Shown here: positions 18,426 through 28,343 of the stretch, in pieces
How positions within the stretch are numbered: position 1 is the stretch's first letter
Layout: every line of letters starts with the position of its first letter
From: Janthinobacterium sp.
GTDB lineage: Bacteria; Pseudomonadota; Gammaproteobacteria; Burkholderiales; Burkholderiaceae_D
Assembly: GCA_003133225.1 (NCBI GenBank)
Contig: PKWL01000077.1
Span: 1 to 63,033, forward strand
Reading direction: 5' to 3'
DNA length: 63,033 nucleotides
Made by a program: the position numbers and the translations under genes
The notes under the pieces: model-generated
Seen by the model: only the letters and a program-made list of their open reading frames with translations
Databases searched by the model: none
What the model was told of the DNA's origin: nothing

Positions 18426-18823
18426 GCGCATTCAATCGTTGAAATAGGTCGGCAACGACAATTTTACACGGTTCTCGGCGCGGCCGGTCGCCTGGCCCCG
18501 TCACCGGGCGCAGGCAAGAGCCGCGGTTCCATGGACCCGCGCCGGTCAAATTGACGCGTCTGCTATTTTGGCCCGCTCCGCTGCCCCGTCACGCGAGCAG
18601 CGGCAAAGCGGCGACCAGCAGCAGTCTTGGCGCCGGCTCATGCAAAAGTGCGCCTCATATGACGACGCGGCCTGATATTGGCAGCCGTTGCCACCCGATG
18701 CCAGCGCCCTGGGTGGCGCTGGCATCGCAAGAATTGTGCGCTCCCTGGAACCAAATTCAACGGGCGCACTCGAATGGGAGTGCGAGGTGTCAAGCTCGCT
18801 CCATTTCGAACCACGGTTGCCCC
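18426..18823. other. Intergenic region between exporter and GGDEF-EAL gene
   Basis: About 400 bases separating two divergent genes. A frame is open from 18551 into the downstream gene but its translation looks non-coding (many His, Ser and Trp with no domain). I see no strong hairpin or recognisable operator. Confidence 0.4.
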
Positions 18824-20926
18824 ATGAGAAACCTTGAACGACGCTTGCACTTGGCATTGGAAGCTGCGCACATGGCGATTTGGGAGTCGCGTATCGTCAA
18901 TGGCGAAATCATCGACGGCACCGTACATTGGTCGGATCATGGCGCCGCACTGCTGGGACTCAAGGCGCAGCCGCTGACCCAGTTCTTTCGAGCATTTCTT
19001 GAGTTCGTCCACCCGGACGAACGAGCGCGTGTGATTGATGCCATACAAGATGGCGTTGCCCGCCGCGGCGCGTATGAGGTCGAGTACCGGGTGGCATGGC
19101 CGGACGGCTCGCTGCATCAGTTAGCCACCAGGGCGCGGGTGTTTAGCGATGAGCGCGGTGCGCCAGAGCGCACTTTGGGCGTCATCTGGGAAATCACCCA
19201 TGCAAAGCACACGGACGCCGAGCGCACCGATCTGGCCGAGGCGGCACTGGGCTCGATTTGCGATGGCGTGATCATCGCCGACGCCAATGGCAAGACGCAG
19301 ACCCTGAACCGCGCCGCGGAACAACTCACCGGCTGGAGCTACAAACTGGCCCATGGCGTCGATATTGGCGAGACCCTAAAAGTGGTCGATGACAGCAGCG
19401 CTGTGGCACTGGAAAACGTGGCCCTCACATGCTTGCGCAAGCGACAGGCCATGAGCCTATCGGCGCACAGCGAGTTGCTGCTGCGCGACGGGCGCAGCAT
19501 CGCCGTCGAAGGCGCCGCAGCCCCAATCTGGTCGCCCCTTGGCGATATTTTGGGAACTGTCGTGGTGTTCCGCGACGCCAGCCACAGGCGCCAGCCGCCG
19601 CCACTTTCCTGGCCGGCGAGCCATGATGCGCTCACCGGGCTGATCAACCGACGCGAGTTCGAAACGCAGGTCGCCGCGGCGCTGGCCTCGTCCAAACAGG
19701 ACGGCCACTTGCATGCGCTACTGTATATGGATCTGGACCAGTTCAAGAGCATCAACGATGCTTGTGGCCATGGCGCCGGCGACGTCTTGCTGCAGCTGCT
19801 GGCAAAATTGGTGCGCACCCGCAGGCGCGCCAGTGACATGCTGGCGCGCCTAGGCGGCGCTGAACTGGGCCTGTTGCTGCCGCGTTGCCGGCCCGACCAT
19901 GCGCTGCTCATTGCAAACGAGCTGCGCCAGTCGATCAAGGATTTCTGTTTTGTCTGGGAAGCCCGTTCCTTCGAACTGGGCGTTAGCATCGGCTTGGTGG
20001 AAATCAACGAAAATAGCAACTCCATGACCGAACTCGTGACTGCGGCCGAGCAGGCATGTTACCTGGCCAAGGAGCAGGGCCGCAACCGGATTCACGTCTA
20101 CCAGGAGTCCGCCCTGATGCTGGCGCCACGGCGCGGCGACAGGGCGTGGGTTGCGCGCTTGAACGAAGCCTTCGAACGCCAGTTTTTCAAGCTGTATGCG
20201 ATGCCCATCGTCAGTTTGAGCACCCCGGCCGAGATCCACGACGAAGTGCTGATCCGCATGCAAAACAGAGTGGGCAACCTGATCTTGCCGGGCGCGTTTA
20301 TGCCGGCCGCCGAGCGCTACGATTTGATGATCCCGATTGACCATTGGGTAATTAAAGCCGTCTGCCGCCATCTGAAGTCGGTGCGCGACAGCCTGCCCGT
20401 GCTGGACGCCTTCGCGGAGAACCATCGGCGCGCCTTGGCCCGCTATTCCATCAATCTGTCAGGCGTATCCATCGCCGCCCCCGGTTTGCACGACTACATC
20501 ACGCAACAGTTTGTTCAATACGCGATCGCCCCTGAACAAATCTGCTTCGAAATCACGGAAACGGCGCTCATCGCCAATCTGCCGCAAGCGCAAGTGTTCA
20601 TGGGCAAGCTCAAAGAGCTCGGTTGTCGTTTTTCGCTGGACGCTTTCGGCAGCGGCTTGTCATCCTTCACTTATCTGCAGGCCCTGCCCGTCGATTACCT
20701 GAAAATAGACGGCGCGTTTGTGCGCGATATCGCCACCAATGTCTTGCACCGGGCAATGGTCAAAGCCATCAACGAAGTCGGCCATGTGATGGGGATAAAA
20801 ACCGTGGCCGAATACGTGGAAGATGCCGATAGCCTGGCCGTGGTGCGCGAGCTCGGCGTTGATTATGCGCAAGGTTATGCGGTGGGCAGCTTGCGCCCCC
20901 TGACGGCGGGCGCGGCATATCTTTAG
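18824..20926 (+). CDS. PAS-PAS-GGDEF-EAL protein with both catalytic motifs degenerate
   Basis: About 700 residues from ATG 18824 (MRNLERRLHLALEAAHMAIW). PAS/PAC-like domains span about 1-130 (VEYRVAWPDGSLHQLATRARV) and 135-260 (SICDGVIIADANGKTQTLNRAAEQL). The GGDEF domain (about 275-430) has MDLDQFKSIND and LARLGGAEL, so the GGDEF signature is replaced. In the EAL domain the signature is DEVLIRM and the second Asp of DDFG is lost (SLDAFGSG), which removes a metal ligand. YLKIDGAFV, AEYVED and YAQGYAVG remain. It is more likely a c-di-GMP-binding or scaffold protein than an enzyme. Confidence 0.85.
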   Translation: MRNLERRLHLALEAAHMAIWESRIVNGEIIDGTVHWSDHGAALLGLKAQPLTQFFRAFLEFVHPDERARVIDAIQDGVARRGAYEVEYRVAWPDGSLHQLATRARVFSDERGAPERTLGVIWEITHAKHTDAERTDLAEAALGSICDGVIIADANGKTQTLNRAAEQLTGWSYKLAHGVDIGETLKVVDDSSAVALENVALTCLRKRQAMSLSAHSELLLRDGRSIAVEGAAAPIWSPLGDILGTVVVFRDASHRRQPPPLSWPASHDALTGLINRREFETQVAAALASSKQDGHLHALLYMDLDQFKSINDACGHGAGDVLLQLLAKLVRTRRRASDMLARLGGAELGLLLPRCRPDHALLIANELRQSIKDFCFVWEARSFELGVSIGLVEINENSNSMTELVTAAEQACYLAKEQGRNRIHVYQESALMLAPRRGDRAWVARLNEAFERQFFKLYAMPIVSLSTPAEIHDEVLIRMQNRVGNLILPGAFMPAAERYDLMIPIDHWVIKAVCRHLKSVRDSLPVLDAFAENHRRALARYSINLSGVSIAAPGLHDYITQQFVQYAIAPEQICFEITETALIANLPQAQVFMGKLKELGCRFSLDAFGSGLSSFTYLQALPVDYLKIDGAFVRDIATNVLHRAMVKAINEVGHVMGIKTVAEYVEDADSLAVVRELGVDYAQGYAVGSLRPLTAGAAYL

Positions 20927-20978
20927 TTCGCACAAGGAATAACCGCAAGGCCCTACTTCCCATCAACTTGGGGGATTT

Positions 20979-20992
20979 TGATCTACATCAAT
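20979..20992. promoter_or_regulatory. FNR box upstream of the aer remnant and hemN
   Basis: TTGATCTACATCAA is an exact match to the FNR consensus TTGAT-N4-ATCAA. A -10-like TACACT at 21014-21019 puts the box centre close to -41.5, a class II arrangement. Confidence 0.8.
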
Positions 20993-21076
20993 AGAATTGG
21001 CGCGGCGACTACTTACACTTGATTCCGCCTTGCAAAGTCGCAGGCGCTGCCTATCGATACCTGCCTAAAAGCCATC

Positions 21077-21307
21077 ATGCGTCAAAATTTGCCCGTCACG
21101 GCCCTCGAAATTGAAGTCATGGAAGGCCACGCCATCGTTTCCAAGACGGTTTTGGCAAGCCATGTCGTGTGTGACACTCGGATCAGCGGCTTTTTCGCAC
21201 AGATAGTGATCGGCGCGCCGCACATGCCGGCGCCACCTGCTAGGGCGCCGTCGCCTGCCTGGCTGGCGCCACCGGCGGGCCGCATGCAACGGCTGGCCAC
21301 GGCATAG
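21077..21307 (+). pseudogene. Remnant of an Aer-like PAS-containing chemoreceptor
   Basis: The translation starts MRQNLPVTALEIEV and goes on AIVSKTVLAS, ISGFFAQIVIGAPHMP. This matches in order the start of Aer-type aerotaxis receptors (MR-NLPVT, VSKTDLKG, SGF-E-EL-GAPHN, DMP), but the central PAS segment is shortened. The protein ends after 76 residues in Ala/Pro-rich sequence with no signalling domain. An FNR box with a good -10 lies 85 bases before the ATG, suitable for an aerotaxis gene. Now probably only a leader for hemN. Confidence 0.5.
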
Positions 21308-21403
21308 GCCGCGGCCCCGGCACCGCGGCCAAGCATGCCGCCGCGCCGGCCAATTTGAGCTCGGCCTCATCCCTTTTTCAACTTCCAACCTTGAATCGAA
21401 ATT

Positions 21404-22834
21404 ATGTCCACATCAGCTAGTCCAGCAGCAGCCTCCTCTTCGGTTGTCTTCGACGCCGCTATCATCAGCAAGATGAGCCAGTCGGGGCCGCGCTACACGT
21501 CGTACCCGACCGCCGACCGTTTCACCGCCGATTTTGGATATGGTAATTTTCTCGAAGCAGTGGCCGCCTTGCGCATGCGCGGCGGGCGCCGTCCGCTGTC
21601 GCTGTATATCCATATTCCGTTTTGCGACACCATTTGCTATTACTGCGGCTGCAACAAGATCGTGACCAAGGACCGCAGCAAGGCGGCCACCTATCTAAGC
21701 TACCTCAAGCAGGAAATCGAGTTGCAGGGCAAGCTATTTACGGGCATGAACCTGATCGAACAGTTGCATTTCGGCGGCGGCACGCCGACCTACCTGAGCG
21801 ACCGTCAGATGGAAGAGTTGATGGCCCATCTGCGCCACTGCTTCGAATTCGCGCCCGACGACGTGGGCGAGTACTCGATTGAAATCGATCCGCGCACAGT
21901 CAACCGCGAGCGCGTCTTGTCGCTGCGCGCGCAAGGCTTCAACCGCATTAGCCTGGGCGTGCAAGACTTCGACGCCGAAGTGCAAAAGGCGGTAAACCGG
22001 ATCCAGCCGGAAGCGCAGACCCTGGAAGTGATCGCAGCGGCGCGCGAGGCCGGTTTCCGTTCCGTCAGCATCGATCTCATCTATGGCCTACCCAAGCAGG
22101 ATGTGACGACGATGGAAAATACCTTGCAAAAGGTGCTCGTCGCCAACCCGGACCGCATCGCTCTCTACAACTACGCCCATCTGCCGCATCTGTTTAAGAC
22201 CCAGCGCCGCATTCACGACAGCGATTTGCCGAGCAGCGCCAGCAAGCTCGACATGCTAGCGCTTTGCATAGCGCGCCTCACGGCAGCCGGTTACGTCTAT
22301 ATTGGCATGGACCATTTCGCCAAGCCGGACGATGACTTGGCAGTCGCCCAGCGCCAAGGTCGCCTGCACCGCAATTTTCAAGGCTATTCGACCCGCGCCG
22401 AGTCCGATCTGGTCGCTTGTGGCGTGTCCGCCATCAGTTCCGTGGGCGCCATCTACAGCCAGAACGAAAAAACTCTCGACGCCTATTACGAGCGCCTCGA
22501 TGAAGGCAAATTGCCGATCGCGCGCGGCATCAAGCTCGATACGGACGACCTGCTGCGGCGCATCATCATCCAGATGCTGATGTGCAATTTCGAGCTGTCG
22601 GTCGCCTCCATCGAACAAGCTTACCCGATCGATTTCGCGCAGTATTTCGCGCCGGAGCTGGCGCAACTGGCTCTGCTGCAGGAAGATGGCCTGATCGGGC
22701 TCGACAGCAAATGGCTGAGCGTGACGCCGAAAGGGCGGCTGCTGATCCGCAATATCTGCATGATATTCGACCGCCACTTGGCGGCAGCCAAAGAAAATGC
22801 GCCCCAGCCTTTGCGTTATTCGAAAACCATTTGA
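21404..22834 (+). CDS. hemN: Oxygen-independent coproporphyrinogen III oxidase
   Basis: 476 residues, the usual HemN length. A radical-SAM enzyme that decarboxylates coproporphyrinogen III without oxygen, feeding heme synthesis at low oxygen. The cluster motif is CDTICYYCGC (about 76-85), preceded by SLYIHIPF. HFGGGTPTYLS, EIDPRTVNRERV, GVQDFDAEVQKAVNRIQP and GMDHFAKPDDDL are diagnostic. It is followed after seven bases by the TauE-like gene and then ccoI, so heme supply is linked to cbb3 oxidase assembly. The FNR box at 20979 fits anaerobic induction. Confidence 0.96.
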   Translation: MSTSASPAAASSSVVFDAAIISKMSQSGPRYTSYPTADRFTADFGYGNFLEAVAALRMRGGRRPLSLYIHIPFCDTICYYCGCNKIVTKDRSKAATYLSYLKQEIELQGKLFTGMNLIEQLHFGGGTPTYLSDRQMEELMAHLRHCFEFAPDDVGEYSIEIDPRTVNRERVLSLRAQGFNRISLGVQDFDAEVQKAVNRIQPEAQTLEVIAAAREAGFRSVSIDLIYGLPKQDVTTMENTLQKVLVANPDRIALYNYAHLPHLFKTQRRIHDSDLPSSASKLDMLALCIARLTAAGYVYIGMDHFAKPDDDLAVAQRQGRLHRNFQGYSTRAESDLVACGVSAISSVGAIYSQNEKTLDAYYERLDEGKLPIARGIKLDTDDLLRRIIIQMLMCNFELSVASIEQAYPIDFAQYFAPELAQLALLQEDGLIGLDSKWLSVTPKGRLLIRNICMIFDRHLAAAKENAPQPLRYSKTI

Positions 22835-22841
22835 GGACACG

Positions 22842-23564
22842 TTGAATCTGCTGCCGGTTTTCATCGTCGGTTTGGTCGGCAGCGTCCACTGCGTCGGCAT
22901 GTGCGGCGGCATCATCGGCGCTCTCTCGGCGGCGCCCGGGCCCGTGATCCGGATCAGGCCGCTCCACCGCCAAGCGGGCACGGTATTGGCCTATAACGCC
23001 GGGCGCATCGGCAGTTATATGGCCGCCGGGGCACTGGCCGGCGGCCTGGCGGGCGGCGTCCTGGCGCTGACGCGGATCTCGGCCCTGCAAATTGGCATCT
23101 ACTGGCTGGCCAACCTCATGCTGGCCGCGCTCGGCCTGTATTTGATGGATGTGTGGCACGGCCTAGCCCGCCTGGAAAAGGCCGGCCAATTCTTGTGGCG
23201 CCGCCTGCAGCCGCTGCTCAAGCCTTTCCTGCCGATGGATAGCGCGTTGAAGGCGCTGGCGCTGGGCGGTCTATGGGGCTGGGTGCCCTGCGGCATGGTG
23301 TATAGCGTACTCCTGACGGCCATGCTGAGCGGTTCGGCTGTGGCCGGCGCCGGCGTGATGCTCGCGTTTGGCCTTGGCACGCTGCCGGCCGTGGTCAGCC
23401 TCGGCCTCCTCGGCGTGCGCCTGCGCCTTTGCATGCAGCGGCGCGGCGTGCGTCTCGCCTGCGGTGCTCTCGTGCTAGGCTTCGGCCTGCTTGGCCTGGT
23501 GCGCGCGGCCAGCGGGGTCTCGCTCGGCTGGCTCGACGCGCTTTGCCTGACGGGCCATGCATGA
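22842..23564 (+). CDS. TauE/SafE-like integral membrane protein of the cbb3 locus
   Basis: About 240 residues, starting at TTG 22842 with GAGGACAC just upstream; an earlier in-frame start would overlap hemN. It has six hydrophobic segments and the motif SVHCVGMCGGI, with its His-Cys and Met-Cys residues, that marks this subfamily in respiratory and metal-related clusters. AYNAGRIGSYMAAGALAGGL and WGWVPCGMVYSVLL are also typical. Role unproven; a part in copper or redox handling for oxidase assembly is plausible. Its stop overlaps the start of ccoI (ATGA). Confidence 0.75.
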   Translation: MNLLPVFIVGLVGSVHCVGMCGGIIGALSAAPGPVIRIRPLHRQAGTVLAYNAGRIGSYMAAGALAGGLAGGVLALTRISALQIGIYWLANLMLAALGLYLMDVWHGLARLEKAGQFLWRRLQPLLKPFLPMDSALKALALGGLWGWVPCGMVYSVLLTAMLSGSAVAGAGVMLAFGLGTLPAVVSLGLLGVRLRLCMQRRGVRLACGALVLGFGLLGLVRAASGVSLGWLDALCLTGHA

Positions 23565-25996
23565 ACGCCGTCCTCAAAGCCGAGCTCCTCTGTTACCACT
23601 GCGGCTTGCCGGTCCCCGCCGCCAGCAACTGGTCGGTCACGATCGAGCTCGCGCAGCGTCCGATGTGCTGCCCGGGTTGCCAGGCCGTGGCCCAGACGAT
23701 TGTCGATATCGGCCAGAGCGCGTATTACCGCATGCGCTCGCAATTTGCCGCCAGCGCCGGCCAAACCATGTCGGCTGTGCCCGAACTAACTCTATATGAC
23801 CATGACGACCAGTTCCGCCTCGACGACGACAGCAGCGACGCGACCCTGTCGGTCGAAGGCATCCGCTGCGCCGCCTGTGTCTGGCTGATCGAGCGCCGCC
23901 TGGCGTGCCTGCCCGGCATTCAAAAAGTGCATCTGAACGTTGCCACCGAACGTCTGTACGTGCGTTGGCAAAACGGCGCGTGCAAGCCAAGCGCCATCTT
24001 GCAAGCAGTGCGCGAAGTGGGTTACGCGGCCTATCCTTACGACGCGGTGCGCCACGGCGAGCAGCTGCGGCGCGCCGCCAAGACGCTGGGCCGCCAATTG
24101 TTTGTCGCCGGCCTTTGCATGATGCAAGTGATGATGTACGCGGTGCCGGCCTATCTGGCCGACGATGGCACCTTAGATGCCAACATGGCGGCCCTCATGC
24201 GTTGGGCCAGCCTGCTGCTGACGCTGCCTGCGATCTGCTACTCCGCGCTGCCGTTCTTCCGCGGCGCGCTAGCCGGTGTGCGCGCCCGCTCGCCGGGCAT
24301 GGACCTGCCGGTGGCGCTGGGCATCGCTGCCGCCTTTGGCGCCAGCGTCATTGCGACCTGGCGCGGCCAAGGCGACGTCTATTTCGACTCGACGACCATG
24401 TTCATTTTCCTGCTGCTGGGCAGCCGCTACCTTGAATTATTGGCGCGGCGCAAAGCGGCCTTTGCCTTGGAGCGTCTGCAAAGTGCCCTGCCGGCGTCGG
24501 CCGCGCGCCTCGCAAATTATCCGGCCAGCCGCGCTAGCACGATGGTCGCGGCCGCGACCTTGGTCGCGGGCGACATCATCTTGGTCAAGCCGGGCGAGGC
24601 GATTGCCGCCGATGCCATCATCGTCGAAGGCAAGAGCGCGCTCGACATGTCCTTGCTGACGGGGGAAAGCGCGCCCCAATCCAAAGAGGTGGGCGACTTT
24701 GTACCGGGCGGTGCCATCAACGCCAGCTGCGCTTTGCTGCTGCGCGTGACAAGACCGGCGCAAGAGAGCACCTTGTCCGACCTGATCAAGCTAGTTGAAC
24801 GGGCTGGCCAGAGCAAACCGAGAATCGCCTTATGGGCCGACCGCGTGGCGTCATGGTTTGTCAGCGCCCTGCTCTTGCTGGCGCTGGCCACTTTCGGCTT
24901 CTGGTACTGGAGCGACCCGGCGCGCGCCTGGCCCATCGCCATTGCCGTGCTCGTCGTATCGTGCCCCTGCGCCCTGTCCTTGGCCACGCCGACGGCGCTG
25001 GCGGCGGCCACCGACCGCCTGCTGCGGCAAGGCGTGCTGATCATCCGCCCGCACGTGCTGGAAACGCTGTATCGCGCCACCCATATCGTGTTCGACAAGA
25101 CCGGCACGCTTACCCTGGGCCGGCCCGCGCTGCAGCAAGTGGACGTGTTCAACACGCTGTCAAAGGACGATTGCGTGCACATTGCCGCCGCCCTGGAAGC
25201 GGCCAGCGCGCATCCCTTGGGCCACGCCATCGTCGCCGCTGCCCGTTTGCTCGGCACCGCCCCGCCCGATTGCATGGACGCGCAGGGCGTGCAAGAGTTG
25301 CCCGGTCAAGGCCTCGAAGGACTGGTGCAGGGGCGCATCTACCGGCTCGGCAGCGCGGCCTTTGTGGCAGGCATTTGTGGTGGGCCGATCGAACATGCCA
25401 TTAGCGACGGCAGCACGCCGGTCTACCTTGGCTGCGAAGGCATGTGGCTGGCGCGCCTGCGCCTGAAGGACGCGGTGCGCGCTGACGCCGCCGCCGTCAT
25501 CGATTATTTTCGCCGCGCCGGCAAGACCTTGGTGCTCCTGAGCGGAGACCAAGACGATCTGGCCCAGACGGTGGCCCGGGATTTGGGCATCGGCAGCGCG
25601 CGCGGCGAAGTTTTACCCGACCAAAAACTCGCGTTCGTGCAGCAGTTGCAAAGCGCCGGCTTCGTGGTGGCGATGGTGGGCGACGGCATCAATGACGCCG
25701 CCGTCCTGCGCGCCGCCGACGTCTCGTTCGCGATGGGCTCGGGCGCTGTTCTGGCGCAGGCACACGCCGACAGCGTGCTGCTGTCAGGCCAGCTGGGCGC
25801 CATGGTGGTGACGGCGCGCGTTGCCGCAAAAACGATGGCCGTGATTCGCCAGAATCTGGCCTGGGCCGCACTGTATAACGCCGTCGCCATTCCGGCGGCG
25901 GCGCTCGGTTATTTAAATCCTTGGGTTTCGGGCGTAGGCATGGCGTTCAGTTCGGCCGTCGTCATCGCCAATGCCTTGGGCTTGCGCCGCATTTAG
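23561..25996 (+). CDS. ccoI: Copper-transporting P-type ATPase CcoI/FixI
   Basis: 811 residues from ATG 23561; the frame is open further upstream but only antisense or overlap to the previous gene. The N-terminus carries CYHCGLPV and CCPGCQAV Cys pairs, then a heavy-metal-associated domain with GIRCAACVWLIE. It has eight membrane helices, the CPC metal motif (VSCPCALSLATP), phosphorylation motif DKTGTLT, HP locus (ASAHPLGHAI) and GDGINDA hinge. CcoI exports copper to the periplasm for the cbb3 CuB centre. Gene order hemN-tauE-ccoI-ccoS-ccoN supports this over a detoxifying CopA. Confidence 0.93.
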   Translation: MNAVLKAELLCYHCGLPVPAASNWSVTIELAQRPMCCPGCQAVAQTIVDIGQSAYYRMRSQFAASAGQTMSAVPELTLYDHDDQFRLDDDSSDATLSVEGIRCAACVWLIERRLACLPGIQKVHLNVATERLYVRWQNGACKPSAILQAVREVGYAAYPYDAVRHGEQLRRAAKTLGRQLFVAGLCMMQVMMYAVPAYLADDGTLDANMAALMRWASLLLTLPAICYSALPFFRGALAGVRARSPGMDLPVALGIAAAFGASVIATWRGQGDVYFDSTTMFIFLLLGSRYLELLARRKAAFALERLQSALPASAARLANYPASRASTMVAAATLVAGDIILVKPGEAIAADAIIVEGKSALDMSLLTGESAPQSKEVGDFVPGGAINASCALLLRVTRPAQESTLSDLIKLVERAGQSKPRIALWADRVASWFVSALLLLALATFGFWYWSDPARAWPIAIAVLVVSCPCALSLATPTALAAATDRLLRQGVLIIRPHVLETLYRATHIVFDKTGTLTLGRPALQQVDVFNTLSKDDCVHIAAALEAASAHPLGHAIVAAARLLGTAPPDCMDAQGVQELPGQGLEGLVQGRIYRLGSAAFVAGICGGPIEHAISDGSTPVYLGCEGMWLARLRLKDAVRADAAAVIDYFRRAGKTLVLLSGDQDDLAQTVARDLGIGSARGEVLPDQKLAFVQQLQSAGFVVAMVGDGINDAAVLRAADVSFAMGSGAVLAQAHADSVLLSGQLGAMVVTARVAAKTMAVIRQNLAWAALYNAVAIPAAALGYLNPWVSGVGMAFSSAVVIANALGLRRI

Positions 25997-26008
25997 GAGG
26001 CCACCGCC

Positions 26009-26227
26009 ATGGAAGCGCTTTACCTACTCATCCCGCTTAGCATCGGCATCGTTTTTCTTGCATTATGGATATTTTTCGCCGCCTCCGACAGTGGCCAGTT
26101 CGATGACCTGGTGGGCCCTGGCTTACGCTTGTTGCAAGACGACGACAGCGGCGTGCAAAGTGAAGCGGCAGCGGACATTTGTGTGCCATGTCGTTCCGGC
26201 AATTTTGATCCAGATCAAGGTTTTTAG
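26009..26227 (+). CDS. ccoS: Cytochrome oxidase maturation protein CcoS
   Basis: 72 residues: one N-terminal membrane helix (LYLLIPLSIGIVFLALWIFF), then AASDSGQFDDLVGPGLRLLQDD, the CcoS signature. CcoS is needed for cofactor insertion in cbb3 oxidase. The C-terminal tail (about 20 residues, with CVPC) is longer than I expect for the family. Its last codons contain the FNR box that serves ccoN, so the coding sequence and the operator overlap. Confidence 0.88.
   Translation: MEALYLLIPLSIGIVFLALWIFFAASDSGQFDDLVGPGLRLLQDDDSGVQSEAAADICVPCRSGNFDPDQGF
26205..26218. promoter_or_regulatory. FNR box of the ccoNOQP promoter
   Basis: TTGATCCAGATCAA is an exact FNR-consensus match. The hexamer TAATCT at 26241-26246 puts the box centre at -41.5 relative to a start near 26253, a class II activator position. 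Confidence 0.85.
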
Positions 26228-26284
26228 CTGCTCCAGCCAGTAATCTTCATCCCTAACCTATTCGCAGCACTCAGGAGAGCATTT

Positions 26285-27712
26285 GTGGACATAGCACTGA
26301 ACTACAATTACAAGATCGTCAAGCAGTTTGCGATCGCCACTGTGGTCTGGGGCGTCATCGGCATGTTGGTCGGCGTGATCATCGCCGCCCAACTGGCCTG
26401 GCCCGCCCTCAATTTTGATATCCCCTGGCTGACGTATGGGCGCCTGCGTCCGCTGCACACGAACGCCGTAATCTTCGCGTTCGGCGTTAGCGGCCTGTTC
26501 GCCACCTCGTACTATGTGGTGCAGCGCACCTGCCAAGTCAGATTGTTCTCGGACAAGCTGGCCACGTTCACCTTCTGGGGCTGGCAAACGGTGCTGGTCT
26601 CGGCCGCCATCACGCTGCCATTGGGCATCACGCGCGGCAAGGAATACGCCGAGCTCGAATGGCCGATCACGCTGCTGATCGCCGTCGTCTGGATCGCCTA
26701 TGCGGTCGTTTTCTTTGGCACCCTGATCAAGCGCAAAGTGGCGCACATCTATGTGGCGAACTGGTTTTTCGGCGCCTACATCATCGCCGTCACCTTGCTC
26801 CACGTGGTCAACGGCGCCAGCATGCCGGCCTCGATGTGGAAGTCCTACTCGGCCTACTCGGGGGTCCAGGACGCCATGATTCAGTGGTGGTACGGCCACA
26901 ACGCGGTCGGCTTCATCCTCACCGCCGGCTACCTCGGCATGGTCTATTATTTCATCCCGAAACAGGCCGAGCGTCCGGTTTATTCCTACCGCCTGTCGAT
27001 CGTCCATTTCTGGGCCTTGATCTTCACCTACATGTGGGCCGGCCCGCATCACCTGCACTATACTGCCTTGCCCGACTGGACCCAGTCGATCGGCATGGTG
27101 TTCTCCTTGATCCTGCTGGCGCCATCGTGGGGTGGCATGATCAACGGCATGATGACCTTGTCGGGCGCCTGGCACAAACTGCGTACCGACCCCATCCTCA
27201 AGTTCATGATCGTGTCCCTGTCGTTTTACGGCATGGCCACCTTCGAAGGCCCGATGATGGCCATCAAGACCGTCAACGCGCTCTCCCATTACACCGACTG
27301 GGGCATCGCCCACGTGCATGGCGGCACCCTCGGCTGGGTCGGCTTCATCACCATGGGCTCGCTCTACTATCTGCTGCCGCGCTTGTCGGGCCAGAACCGG
27401 ATGTACAGCACGCGCCTGATCGACTTGCATTTCTGGGTCGCCACCATCGGCATCGTGCTCTACATTGCCGCCATGTGGATCGCCGGCGTGATGCAAGGGC
27501 TGATGTGGCGCGCGGTCAATCCCGACGGCACCTTGACCTACACCTTCGTCGAAGGCGTGAAGGCGACCTATCCGTACTACGTGGTGCGCTTTTGCGGCGG
27601 CCTGCTGTACCTGAGCGGCATGCTGGTAATGGCCTTTAACACTTTCATGACCTTGCGCAACCGGCAGACGGCGGCGGCCCGTATTCCCGCGCTGGCCGTG
27701 GCGCACGCCTGA
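26285..27712 (+). CDS. ccoN: cbb3-type cytochrome c oxidase subunit I
   Basis: 475 residues, start GTG with CAGGAGAG upstream. This is the catalytic heme b / heme b3-CuB subunit, with twelve membrane helices and no large loops. Ligand-bearing segments are visible: [46 protein letters not shown], and [14 protein letters not shown] with the low-spin and high-spin heme His residues. First gene of the ccoNOQP-GH operon, under the FNR box at 26205. Confidence 0.97.
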   Translation: MDIALNYNYKIVKQFAIATVVWGVIGMLVGVIIAAQLAWPALNFDIPWLTYGRLRPLHTNAVIFAFGVSGLFATSYYVVQRTCQVRLFSDKLATFTFWGWQTVLVSAAITLPLGITRGKEYAELEWPITLLIAVVWIAYAVVFFGTLIKRKVAHIYVANWFFGAYIIAVTLLHVVNGASMPASMWKSYSAYSGVQDAMIQWWYGHNAVGFILTAGYLGMVYYFIPKQAERPVYSYRLSIVHFWALIFTYMWAGPHHLHYTALPDWTQSIGMVFSLILLAPSWGGMINGMMTLSGAWHKLRTDPILKFMIVSLSFYGMATFEGPMMAIKTVNALSHYTDWGIAHVHGGTLGWVGFITMGSLYYLLPRLSGQNRMYSTRLIDLHFWVATIGIVLYIAAMWIAGVMQGLMWRAVNPDGTLTYTFVEGVKATYPYYVVRFCGGLLYLSGMLVMAFNTFMTLRNRQTAAARIPALAVAHA

Positions 27713-27727
27713 CTTTTGGAGTAATCG

Positions 27728-28342
27728 ATGAAATTTTCACATGAGTGGATCGAAAAAAACCCCTGGCTCTTGATCGTATTGGTGACGCTCGTCGTCAGCA
27801 TCGGCGGGCTGGTCGAAATCGTGCCCCTGTTCTTCCAGAAGTCGACGACGGAGCCGATCGCCGGCCTCAAGCCCTACTCGCCGCTGCGCCTGACCGGGCG
27901 TGACATCTATCTGCGCGAGGGCTGCTACGGCTGCCATTCGCAAATGATCCGGCCTTTTCGCGCCGAGACCGAACGTTATGGCCATTACTCCGTGGCCGGC
28001 GAATTTGTCTATGACCGGCCGTTTCAGTGGGGCTCGAAACGCACCGGCCCCGATCTGGCGCGGGTCGGCGCACGCTACAGCGACGAGTGGCACCGGACCC
28101 ATCTGAATAACCCGCGCGATGTCGTGCCAGAATCGAACATGCCCGGTTACCCATGGCTGGCGGCGACCAAGTTGGTGCCGGCCGACGTGATGCCGAAGAT
28201 GCGGGCACTAAAACGCCTGGGCGACCCTTACACCGAGGAACAAATCGCGCAGGCGCCGGCGGAGCTTGAAAACAAGACCGAAGAAGATGCCTTGATTGCC
28301 TATCTGCAAGGGCTCGGCACACTAATTAAGACAAGGAACTAG
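27728..28342 (+). CDS. ccoO: cbb3-type cytochrome c oxidase subunit II (monoheme)
   Basis: 204 residues. An N-terminal membrane anchor ([20 protein letters not shown]) is followed by a periplasmic c-type domain with one heme site, [15 protein letters not shown], and the later Met-containing [28 protein letters not shown] is typical. It passes electrons from CcoP or soluble cytochromes to CcoN. It starts 15 bases after ccoN. Confidence 0.97.
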   Translation: MKFSHEWIEKNPWLLIVLVTLVVSIGGLVEIVPLFFQKSTTEPIAGLKPYSPLRLTGRDIYLREGCYGCHSQMIRPFRAETERYGHYSVAGEFVYDRPFQWGSKRTGPDLARVGARYSDEWHRTHLNNPRDVVPESNMPGYPWLAATKLVPADVMPKMRALKRLGDPYTEEQIAQAPAELENKTEEDALIAYLQGLGTLIKTRN

Positions 28343-28343
28343 C

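Noticed and set aside
26258..27706. 482-residue open frame antisense to ccoN
   Set aside because: It mirrors the high-GC codon pattern of ccoN, is rich in His, Gln and Arg and has no domain; ccoN is unambiguous.
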